A DNA stretch of 64,000 nucleotides from Defluviicoccus sp. bin129 (GTDB lineage Bacteria; Pseudomonadota; Alphaproteobacteria; MPNO01): NCBI GenBank assembly GCA_002239065.1, contig MPNO01000016.1, forward strand, positions 1-64,000, written 5' to 3'. The notes beneath the pieces were generated by a model that saw nothing but the letters and a program-made list of their open reading frames with translations, ran no database searches and had not been told where the DNA came from. Of the stretch, positions 1 through 6,922 are shown in pieces. Both the position numbers and the translations under genes were made by a program. Positions within the stretch are counted from its first letter, which is position 1. The number at the start of each line of letters is the position of its first letter.

Positions 1-124
1 ATCCGCACGTCCGGTTTGATGAGCGGGGACTGGAAACGCGGCCATGGGAGCCGGACTGAGGCCCGGCGCGAAAGCGCCGGACAAGCCACCGGACCCTAAC
101 GCTGGCGCGCCAGTCCTCGACTCT
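1..124 (+). mobile_element. 3' end of a group II intron (partial domain V plus domain VI-like region)
   Basis: The window opens in the 3' strand of what looks like group II intron domain V. Bases 1-18 read ATCCGCACGTCCGGTTTG, keeping the CGCACGTnCGGTT core with its AC bulge as in the Lactococcus LtrB intron. The 5' half of domain V and any reverse transcriptase gene lie to the left, outside the window. Downstream, GGACTGG (27-33) can pair with CCAGTCC (111-117) around an inner GGCGCGAAAGCGCC hairpin, consistent with an elongated domain VI. The exact intron 3' end is inferred, probably near the CTCTAC at about 120-125, just before the IS1380-type remnant. Assignment rests on motif recognition only. 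Confidence 0.55.
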
Positions 125-233
125 ACATCAGGGTGTGAGGGCGTGGTGGCGGACGTGGCGTAACTCGTTGACATCAGGTAGAAATTCGTTTCCCAGCGTC
201 TTTCCACCGAAGCAACGAAAGCGCCACGCCACC

Positions 234-1354
234 ATGACCGAAGATATGATTCTCCCGTTCGATCTTCCAGCCGTAAGCCGCAAGAAGGTGACCGCCGATT
301 TCGCGGGCGGTTCGATCTCGTCCGACGGCGGCCTGGTCCTGCTGCGCGCGGCGGAGCGCCGGCTCGGGCTGGCCGAGGCGCTGGCCGGCTGCATCCGGGA
401 GTGACGCGACCCGGAGCGGGTGGTCCACACACTGCCGGCGATCATGCTCGAAATCGACGACACCTGCGACGCGGTGCACGGGCATCAGCAGCTCTCGCTG
501 TTCAACGCCTTCTACGACACGCGGTGCTCCCTGCCGGCGCATGTCTACCATGTCGAGAGCGGCAAGCCGGTAGCGGTGCTCCTGCGCCCCGGCAAGACGC
601 CGTCGGGTTCCGAGGTCCGCACCCTGCTGAAGCACGCGGTGCGCCGCATCCGCCGACACTGGCCGCGCACCCGGCTGACCTTCCGCGGAGACAGCCACTA
701 CGGCCGAACCGAGGCCATGGCGTGGTGCGAGGAAAACGGCGTCGACTACATCTTCGGCCTGGCGGGCAATGCCGTTCTGCACCGCCTCGCCTACGATGTC
801 GCCGACGATCTCAAGGTGCGCCGCGCCGAGGCCGGCACGGAGCAGATGCGCGGCTTCGCCAGCTTCGATTACGCCGCCGGCTCGTGGGACCGCGAACGCC
901 GCATCGTCGCCCGGCTCGAGGCGACGCCGCGCGGCTTCGACGCGCGCTACATAGTCACTTCGCTCACCAGCGAGCCCCGCCATCTCTACGAAGGGATCTA
1001 CTGCGCCCGCGGCCAGGCCGAGACCCTCATCAAGCAGCACAAGGTCCAGCTCGCCTCCGACCGCACCTCCTGCCAGAGCCCGACCGCCAACCAGTTCCGG
1101 CTGATCCTCCACACCGCCGCCTACTGGCTGATGCTCGCGCTCCGCGATGCCCTGCCGCGCAGGATGCCGCTCCACTGGGCCGAGTTCGCAACCCTCCGCC
1201 ATAAACTGCTCAAGAACCTGCCCCGGACTCGATCCGGGGCGGCGCCCGCGTGGTCGAGAAGGCCGCGCGCGTCCGCATCCACTTCGCCTCGGCCTGCCCC
1301 GATGCCGCCCTGTTCCGCATGTTGGCGGGGCGGCTCGCCGCCTCGGGACCCTGA
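234..1354 (+). pseudogene. IS1380-family DDE transposase, disrupted
   Basis: Starting at MTEDMILPFDLPA, the product matches the IS1380 transposase pattern (SSDGGLVLLRAAERRLGLAE, then the family block HGHQQLSLFNA, then RGDSHYGR). Three lesions are visible. A TGA at 402-404 replaces a sense codon between CIRE and RDPERVVHTL. Right after VVHTL the reading jumps to the IMLEIDD block, so roughly 75-80 residues usual in this family are missing. After LRHKLLKN a palindromic insertion (see 1221-1239) shifts the frame; the true C-terminus (ARVVEKAARVRIHFASACPD ... ending LAASGP) is read in another frame to the TGA at 1352-1354. The C-terminal catalytic part is otherwise well preserved, so decay is probably recent. 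Confidence 0.85.
1221..1239. repeat. REP-like palindrome inserted in the transposase pseudogene
   Basis: CCCCGGACTCGATCCGGGG is a perfect palindrome of two 7-base arms around a 5-base centre. It sits where an intact IS1380 transposase would read directly from LLK into GARVVEK, and it causes the frameshift there. Similar CCCCGGA-TCCGGGG units are frequent dispersed repeats in alphaproteobacterial genomes; calling this one a member of such a family is inference. Confidence 0.55.
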
Positions 1355-1507
1355 CCGCCGGGGCGCCGTGCCCCAGGAACCCGAGCCCGTTGAACCCCCA
1401 ACCTGGACTTCCAAGACCTCAGATCCCGGCGCCCCAAAGGCGCCGTACAGAAAACCTTGGGCGCTCGAAATCAACCGATAAAATCGGCCTACGATGAATA
1501 GATCAGC

Positions 1508-1969
1508 CTAAGCACGAATCTCGATGGAGATCTGGCTTGGCTCCACGCCTAGGGATTGGGCCAGCCGGATCTTGGCCTCGTGTATGGTCAGATGTCGTTC
1601 GCTGCCTTCCTGGGGTTCCGAGGCTGCCTCGTCCTCCTCGGAAATGGGATCGGAGGCTTTCTCAAGCTCCTCGGCTTCGCCAGAGGCGACCTGGCCGAGG
1701 CTCACGCGGCTGTACGCCCAGCTGAAGCGCGATGACCAGCCCTTTCTTCCGACGATGAATTCGCCGCAGCCCGCTTCTTCAAGTTCGCGCGCCAGGCTGA
1801 TTGCCTCACCGCGCGTGATCTCAAGCTTCCGCATGAATCGCTCGACGGTGGTTTCGTCGGCGTCGCGTTCGAGAGAAGCAGTCCAGTCGAACAGGCGGGT
1901 CGCGTGGGGATTCTGTTGGTACAGAGCTCGGATAGCCGTTGCGACTTCGGGGTTAAGAATTGCATCCAT
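1508..1969 (-). CDS. Hypothetical protein, possible winged-helix N-terminus
   Basis: Not recognised. The product is 153 aa if it starts at the ATG giving MDAILNPEVATAIRALYQQN, preceded by a purine-rich AAAGGGAAAAAATC stretch; an upstream in-frame ATG would add 21 residues but has no ribosome-binding site. The first ~95 residues are helical with a basic, turn-rich end (GCGEFIVGRKGWSSRFSW) that resembles a wing after a recognition helix, so DNA binding is possible. Residues ~100-130 are acidic and low complexity. The C-terminus (LTIHEAKIRLAQSLGVEPSQISIEIRA) looks like a small separate module. It stands alone between IS debris and AT-richer DNA, which suggests accessory origin. There are no membrane segments. 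Confidence 0.55.
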   Translation of the reverse strand: MDAILNPEVATAIRALYQQNPHATRLFDWTASLERDADETTVERFMRKLEITRGEAISLARELEEAGCGEFIVGRKGWSSRFSWAYSRVSLGQVASGEAEELEKASDPISEEDEAASEPQEGSERHLTIHEAKIRLAQSLGVEPSQISIEIRA

Positions 1970-2181
1970 GATTTTTTCCCTTTTCTGCCTTATGAAGGCC
2001 AAATCACTTGTATAAAAGGATATATAAGGCATATTAAGCCCATTGGCAAGAGATAAAACCCTTTTAGTGAGATAAACGGAGTTTTGTATAGCCCAAATGA
2101 GCTAAATTTCGAAGAAGCCTGTGCCGATGCCGGTTTCCTGACATACTTGGTGCCCGCGCAGATCCCGGCACGACTGACGCC

Positions 2182-2487
2182 ATGAACGCCGACGTCAAGA
2201 ACCCGGTGATCGAGCCCCTGCGAGGCATCGCCCGCACCACGCTGACCCAGCTCGCTGCCGGCGACTGGATCCGACAGGCGCTCAACCTGGTCCGGCAACG
2301 GATCGTCGAAGGGATCGATGCTAAACAGGGATCATCGGCGGACCGGCGCGAACTCGCACTCGGGCACCCTCCACCCGAGATTCCAAATGATGATCTCCAG
2401 CGGGAACTGAGCTCGCGGATTACGACTTGTGCCTCCGGCACGCCGTTAACAGGCGCGACCAACTTTTGTGAAGATTCAGAGACTTAA
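2182..2487 (+). CDS. Short hypothetical protein or gene remnant
   Basis: A 101-codon frame beginning MNADVKNPVIEPLRGIARTT. The first ~60 codons prefer G or C at the third position, as genuine genes here do, and the product has plausible amphipathic helices. The second half (from about KQGSSADRRE) loses that bias and ends in a low-complexity tail, so the frame probably runs from a real gene fragment into unrelated DNA. No clear ribosome-binding site is seen and I do not recognise the family. It lies in the mobile-element-rich left edge and may be the remains of an integrated element. Confidence 0.25.
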   Translation: MNADVKNPVIEPLRGIARTTLTQLAAGDWIRQALNLVRQRIVEGIDAKQGSSADRRELALGHPPPEIPNDDLQRELSSRITTCASGTPLTGATNFCEDSET

Positions 2488-2572
2488 GACAGTTCAGACC
2501 GGGATTTCAATCAATTGTCGGTCTCGGCTGAAACCCGTCCCGTGTCAAGCGTTATTTTTCCTTTTCGGAATA

Positions 2573-2589
2573 GGTCAGCAATGCTGACC
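2573..2589. repeat. Inverted repeat next to parS
   Basis: GGTCAGC AAT GCTGACC is a perfect 7-base inverted repeat with a 3-base centre, ending two bases before the parS palindrome. It could be an operator, part of an extended partition site, or a weak terminator for the leftward TRAP permease gene; there is no T-run directly after it. Confidence 0.45.
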
Positions 2590-2591
2590 AT

Positions 2592-2607
2592 TGTTTCACG
2601 TGAAACA
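2592..2607. other. parS site (ParB/Spo0J binding, chromosome partition)
   Basis: TGTTTCACGTGAAACA is an exact 16-base match to the conserved bacterial chromosomal parS palindrome. ParB loads on such sites and spreads, forming the partition complex moved by ParA and loading SMC condensin. In most bacteria parS sites cluster near the replication origin, so the window is probably origin-proximal, although dnaA, parAB and gidAB are not present here. The site lies in the noncoding gap 42 bases beyond the TRAP permease stop codon. Confidence 0.9.
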
Positions 2608-2648
2608 TTGTCCCGAAACGGTACTATTTTCACGCCCGCCGGAGACGG

Positions 2649-4580
2649 CTACAGCGCGCGCGCCTTCAGCCGCATTGCCGCGTTTCGTCGCGCGGCGAAC
2701 GCGACGCCGCCGCCCGCCGCCGCAGCCAGCAGGGTCAGCGGGGATTCGGCGCCGAGCCAGATCGTCGACCCGCCGACCGCGATCGCCGCGGCGAAGTAGA
2801 ACAGGGCGAGGCCGATCCTGGCGAGCCCGCCGTCGCCCCAGGTGATCACCGCCTCGGCGATCAGGAAGCCTGCGGCGAGCGCGGTCAGGCTGACATAGAC
2901 CACCGCGACCCAGCTTCCCTCCATCACCAGCGCCGGGTTGAACGCCCACAGGAAGGGTAGCAGATAGGCGGCGGCGGCGAGCTGCATGCCGACCAGCCCG
3001 GTGCGCCACATGTCGGAGCCCGCGATCCCCGCCGCCACCATGCTGGCCACCGCGACCGGCGGGGTCAGCATGCTCAAGAGCCCGAAATAGAACAGGAACA
3101 GATGCGCCGCCATCGGCTTCAACCCGATCTCGACCAGGGCGGGCGCTATCACCGTGGCGAGGATGATGTAGACCGCCGCCGTCGGCATACCCATGCCGAG
3201 GACGATGGAGACCAGGGCGGTCACCACCAGCATCCAGAAGATCCCGGCGCTCTGGCCGAGCTCGGCGAGGATGATCGAGAGCTGGAAGGCGAGCCCGGTC
3301 GAGTTGAGCACCCCCATCACCACCCCCGCCCCGCCGGCGATCAGTATCAGCGGCAGCAGGTTCTCGCCCGAGCCGAAGATGAAATCGCTCCATTCCGCGC
3401 GGCTCGGCAGGCGCCGGCTCTTCAGGATGTAGAGGAGCAGCAGCGAGGCGGCGGCGTACATCGCCGAGAGCCCCGGATTGTAGCCGAGCCCGAACAGGAA
3501 ATAGAGCAGCACGCCCAGCGGCAGCAGGAACACCCAGCCCGACAGCAGAACCGAGAAGACCCGCGGCAGCTCCGATTTGGGCAGGCCGCTCAGGCCGAAC
3601 CGGGCGGCGATGGCATCGACCTGGAGGAACAGCACCAGGTAGTAGAGCGCCGCCGGGACCGCGGCCGCGATGACCACGTCGATATAGGCGACTTCGAGGA
3701 ACTCGGCGATGATGAAGGCGGTCGCGCCCATCACCGGCGGCGCGATCTGCCCGCCATTGGAGGCCACCGCCTCGATCCCGGCGGCGTAGCGCGGCTCGAA
3801 CCCGGTGCGCTTCATCATCGGGATGGTGACGATCCCGGTCGACATGATGTTGCCGACCGCCGAGCCCGAAATGGTGCCGAAGGCGCTGGAGGCGACGACG
3901 GCGACCTTGGCCGGCCCGCCCCGGCGGTGGCCCATCAGCCCCATCGCGAGGTCGGTGAAGAACCGCGTCGCGCCGGAGACCTCGAGCAGCTTGCCGAGGA
4001 TGATGAAGGCGAGCACGAGCTCGGTGACGACGCGCAGCACCAGCCCCGGAATGCCGTTGTTGTCGGCGTAGAGGTAGAGCACCGTCTTGGTCGGCGGGAA
4101 GACCTCGGCCTCCAGCGCGCCGGGCAGCGCGTCGCCGAAATAGGCGTAGGCGATCATCACCCAGACCAGGGTGGTGATCACCTTGCCGCAGGCCTTGCGG
4201 AGCGCCTCCATCATGACAAGGACGGCGACCACGCCCGGCACCCACTTGTCGAGAGTCCGATCCGCCATGCCGACGATCCAGTCCTCGAAGTTCCACGACA
4301 TCCAGAACCAGGCGGCGAAGGAGACGACGGCAAGTGCGATCTCGAGCGCCCCGGCCCGGGAGCCGTAGGGGTATTTGAGATAGGCCGCGGCGATCGACAG
4401 CCCGAGGACGACGCCGATCACCTGCTGGAAGGTGAAGGCGAAGCCGAAACGGTCGGCGACCGCGAAGATCCAGAGGATCCCGACGATCGGCACCGCGCCG
4501 AGGCAGGCGCGCAGCAGCAGCGTCGTCAGCTGCTGCATCGGGCCGCCGAACCCGCGCAGCGGGCCGCCGAAACCCCGCAT
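2649..4580 (-). CDS. TRAP transporter fused permease subunit (DctQ-DctM type, TAXI system)
   Basis: A 643-aa integral membrane protein of the fused TRAP permease family, in which the small (DctQ-like) and large (DctM-like) subunits are one chain. It uses an ion gradient to import a solute delivered by a periplasmic TAXI-type binding protein, encoded immediately upstream (gap of 26 bases). Many hydrophobic segments are visible, and the DctM core has family-typical stretches such as GTISGSAVGNIMSTG, NGGQIAPPVMGATAFI and LGMGMPTAAVYI. The start ATG at 4580 has a GAGG motif in front. The first 14 residues contain a near-perfect repeat (RGFGGP twice); the ATG at 4538 (MQQLTT) is an alternative start. 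The cargo is unknown; the neighbouring oxygenase suggests an aromatic or other organic acid. Confidence 0.9.
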   Translation of the reverse strand: MRGFGGPLRGFGGPMQQLTTLLLRACLGAVPIVGILWIFAVADRFGFAFTFQQVIGVVLGLSIAAAYLKYPYGSRAGALEIALAVVSFAAWFWMSWNFEDWIVGMADRTLDKWVPGVVAVLVMMEALRKACGKVITTLVWVMIAYAYFGDALPGALEAEVFPPTKTVLYLYADNNGIPGLVLRVVTELVLAFIILGKLLEVSGATRFFTDLAMGLMGHRRGGPAKVAVVASSAFGTISGSAVGNIMSTGIVTIPMMKRTGFEPRYAAGIEAVASNGGQIAPPVMGATAFIIAEFLEVAYIDVVIAAAVPAALYYLVLFLQVDAIAARFGLSGLPKSELPRVFSVLLSGWVFLLPLGVLLYFLFGLGYNPGLSAMYAAASLLLLYILKSRRLPSRAEWSDFIFGSGENLLPLILIAGGAGVVMGVLNSTGLAFQLSIILAELGQSAGIFWMLVVTALVSIVLGMGMPTAAVYIILATVIAPALVEIGLKPMAAHLFLFYFGLLSMLTPPVAVASMVAAGIAGSDMWRTGLVGMQLAAAAYLLPFLWAFNPALVMEGSWVAVVYVSLTALAAGFLIAEAVITWGDGGLARIGLALFYFAAAIAVGGSTIWLGAESPLTLLAAAAGGGVAFAARRNAAMRLKARAL

Positions 4581-4606
4581 CGCCCCGCCTCGGCCGCGGC
4601 GTCGGA

Positions 4607-5623
4607 CTACTTAACCATGCTCAGGACCTTGGCCTGGCCCGCATCGTGCGCGGCCGTCCACAGCCCCGCCTCCTTGTAGTACTTGATCGCGCCAGGGTGG
4701 TAGGGCATCGAGGTGCTGGCCGGGGCCAGCCCGTCCTGCGGCGTCCCCCGCAGCGGCCCGTAGTCCTTCTGCAGCTTCTTCCAGTTGCTGTGCAGCGACT
4801 TGGCGAGCCGGTACGCGTCCTCATCGCCCACCTTCGCCGCCGAGGCGTTGAGATAGGAATCGAACGCCCCGATGGTGATCGGCTCGCGCACGAAGGGGAA
4901 ACGCTTGCTCGGCTTGACCTTCATCGAATAGAGCCCGGCGATGCCCTTGGCGAGCATCTCGTCGTTCGCCAGCTTGCCGAGGCCGAGGACGCGGAGCCCG
5001 CCCGGCACCGTCGCATGGGTCTTGCGCATCGCCGGCATGGCGAGCGCGACCGTCGTCGCCGCGGCGCGGTTCTCGACGACCATGTTGATGCCGTTGACCA
5101 CCCCGCCCGAATCGATGGGAATGATGTCCTTTTCGGTCAGCCCCGCGGTCGCCAGCACCGTCCGGTTGGTCTGCTCCAGCGAGACATTGGTCTTGACCTT
5201 GACGGTGACCTTCTTGCCGCGCAGGTCTTCGAGCGTCTTGATGCCGGAACTTTCCTTGACCATGTAGGCGTAGGGAAGAATCCACACGCGGGCCAGCATG
5301 CGCACGTTGCGGATCTTGTTCTTGAAGCGGCCCTTGCCGGCGACCGCCAGACCCGAATCCAGGCTCGAATTGAGCCCCATCACGATCTCGCCCTTGTCCA
5401 TCAGCGGCAGATAGACCGACGAGCCGGCATGCGGCTGGGCGGTCGAGCGGATCTTGAGGTCCTGCTGGAAGTGCTTGGCGAAGCCGCCCGCGAGCAGGAA
5501 GTAGGTCGATCCCGCGGGGTTGCTGCCGATGGTGATCCGCTTGAGCTGGGCCTCGGCGGTCGCCGCCGCGCCCCCTACCACGCCCGCCGCGAGCACGGCG
5601 GCGATGAGTCTGCGTGCTGTCAT
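4607..5623 (-). CDS. TAXI family TRAP transporter solute-binding protein
   Basis: A 338-aa periplasmic binding protein. An N-terminal Sec signal peptide (MTARRLIAAVLAAGVVGGAA, then ATAEA) precedes LKRITIGSNPAGSTYFLLAG, the usual opening of the TAXI family (TRAP-associated extracytoplasmic immunogenic). The family's two-lobed body follows, with GLNSSLDSGLAV, LRGKKVTVKVK and MPYHPGAIKYYKEAGLW near the end. It captures a small organic solute and passes it to the fused permease encoded next in the same leftward operon. Length is typical. The bound ligand cannot be read from the sequence. Confidence 0.9.
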   Translation of the reverse strand: MTARRLIAAVLAAGVVGGAAATAEAQLKRITIGSNPAGSTYFLLAGGFAKHFQQDLKIRSTAQPHAGSSVYLPLMDKGEIVMGLNSSLDSGLAVAGKGRFKNKIRNVRMLARVWILPYAYMVKESSGIKTLEDLRGKKVTVKVKTNVSLEQTNRTVLATAGLTEKDIIPIDSGGVVNGINMVVENRAAATTVALAMPAMRKTHATVPGGLRVLGLGKLANDEMLAKGIAGLYSMKVKPSKRFPFVREPITIGAFDSYLNASAAKVGDEDAYRLAKSLHSNWKKLQKDYGPLRGTPQDGLAPASTSMPYHPGAIKYYKEAGLWTAAHDAGQAKVLSMVK

Positions 5624-5704
5624 CGAGTATCTCCCTCTTCCCGGCCCGATGCGGGCGGGTCTTCGTTCATCGAGGCGGAAAGCCTAGCAGAGTCCGGCGG
5701 CGGC

Positions 5705-6853
5705 TCAAATCGGCTTGCCTTCGCTCTCCGCCCAGGCGTCCTGCATGAAGATGTTGGACGGGCGGGTCTCGTCGAGCACCTTGGCGGCCGCCTCGGCGCC
5801 GGCGATGGGGAGGCCATCCGCATCCAGCGCGCCGATCTGGCTGAGCGCCGAGGCCTGGTCCCAGTAGATGTGCTCGTGGCACACGCGGTCGCCGCGGAAC
5901 CTGACCAGCAGCAGCGTCGGGATCTCCACCATTTTTCCGGTCGGCGCGATGCAGGGGAAGTAGCGGTCGAGCACCCGGTCGTGGCGGAAGCGGACCACGG
6001 TCTCCAGCACGATGCGGTCGGGGCCCACGGTCTCCGAGACCGGGGTGCTGGAGCGTTCGCGCGAGTTCTGGTCCACGAAATGGTACTTGTAGAACCGCTT
6101 CAGCATGTCGTGGCCGACCCCGCCCGCGAGCGTGGGCACGTGGTTGACATAGGGCTCGTCGATCATCGTCGCCATGGTGGCGTCGACGTCGCGGGTCTCG
6201 AACTCGTGCCGGACATGCGCCTCGAACAGCGCGACGAGGTCGTAATGCGGGCCGAGCGCGCGGCGCAGCAGCCCGAGCGCCCGGCTGTGGGCGAGGCTGT
6301 CGGAGCGCTTGTCGAAACCCGCCCGGTGCGGGATCGCGAAACCGGGCGCGGCCGAGGGGTAGCGGAGGACGGCGCTGCCGTCGCTCCGGTCGAGGCCGCG
6401 CTCGATGCGCCCCGCCGCTTGCTCGGCCTCCGCGCTGTCCCGGGTGCCGAAGACGAGCAGCGCGGGGCACGCGGCGCCGATCTCCGAGGCCTCGGCGAGC
6501 CCGACCGGATCGAACGCGACCGCCGCGTCGAAGGCGGACGCCGCCCGGCAGGCGAGCGCCCCGCCCGCGCCGTGGCCGAGCACCCCGATCCCGCCCGCCT
6601 GCTCGGGCATCGCGCGCAGCGCATCCGCCGCCGCGCGGACCTCGCCCGCCTCCGACAGGCCGGCGACGGCCAGCACCGCGTAGCCCTCCTCGCCGAACAG
6701 CCCGGCGCGCGCCCTGATCCCGGCATCCAGCCCCGCCTCGTCGGCGAGCAGCAGCAGGCCCGGCCCCGTGCCGCTGCGGTGGACCGCGAAATGGGCCTCC
6801 AGCGTCTTGCCGGCGACGGCGATGCTGCGGCTCCTGCCGATTTCCTTCTCCAT
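5705..6853 (-). CDS. Dienelactone-hydrolase-like domain fused to SnoaL-like domain (probable pseudo-enzyme N-terminus)
   Basis: A 382-aa two-domain protein, started at the ATG giving MEKEIGRSRSIAVAG. Residues ~1-210 follow the alpha/beta-hydrolase fold of dienelactone hydrolase. The nucleophile elbow, normally G-x-C-x-G-G, reads GHGAGG (93-98), so the Cys position is Gly95. The catalytic His of the usual GHGF motif is replaced (AAPGF, Pro170), while an Asp (139) and Glu39 remain. Residues ~225-382 resemble SnoaL/NTF2-like proteins (small cone-shaped cyclase, isomerase or hydrolase folds). It is probably the first gene of the leftward operon with the TAXI-TRAP genes, and is divergent from the ring-hydroxylating oxygenase across only 69 bases. 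The function is probably carried by the SnoaL half; substrate unknown. Confidence 0.75.
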   Translation of the reverse strand: MEKEIGRSRSIAVAGKTLEAHFAVHRSGTGPGLLLLADEAGLDAGIRARAGLFGEEGYAVLAVAGLSEAGEVRAAADALRAMPEQAGGIGVLGHGAGGALACRAASAFDAAVAFDPVGLAEASEIGAACPALLVFGTRDSAEAEQAAGRIERGLDRSDGSAVLRYPSAAPGFAIPHRAGFDKRSDSLAHSRALGLLRRALGPHYDLVALFEAHVRHEFETRDVDATMATMIDEPYVNHVPTLAGGVGHDMLKRFYKYHFVDQNSRERSSTPVSETVGPDRIVLETVVRFRHDRVLDRYFPCIAPTGKMVEIPTLLLVRFRGDRVCHEHIYWDQASALSQIGALDADGLPIAGAEAAAKVLDETRPSNIFMQDAWAESEGKPI

Positions 6854-6922
6854 GACCCGGTCTCCCGCCCTGTGCGCCACGAGTATGACACGCCGCTCCG
6901 GATCGCCTATCCTCTGTGCGGG

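Larger units (their letters stand above)
125..1498 (+). mobile_element. Decayed IS1380-family insertion sequence (approximate limits)
   Basis: The segment carries a degenerate IS1380-type transposase and its flanks. Limits are approximate: the left end abuts the group II intron remnant and the right end was placed just before the oppositely oriented gene at 1508. I could not identify matching terminal inverted repeats or a target-site duplication, so one or both ends may be lost. The 3' flank (1355-1498) has no gene of its own. The copy cannot make a functional transposase. Confidence 0.6.
1970..2648. other. AT-richer intergenic segment with gene remnant, inverted repeat and parS
   Basis: No gene of known function was found in these ~680 bases. 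Bases 1970-2110 and 2455-2640 are clearly richer in A and T than the surrounding genome. In between lies an open frame with host-like codon use (2182-2487). The right part holds a 17-base inverted repeat (2573-2589) and a perfect parS palindrome (2592-2607) just beyond the 3' end of the leftward TRAP permease gene. Confidence 0.6.

Noticed and set aside
4646-6922. Very long open frame on the + strand through the TAXI and hydrolase-fusion genes
   Set aside because: It is antisense to two well-recognised genes, Arg/Asp/Gly-rich with no domain, and is a by-product of high third-position GC. Only its end from 6923, the oxygenase alpha subunit, is real.
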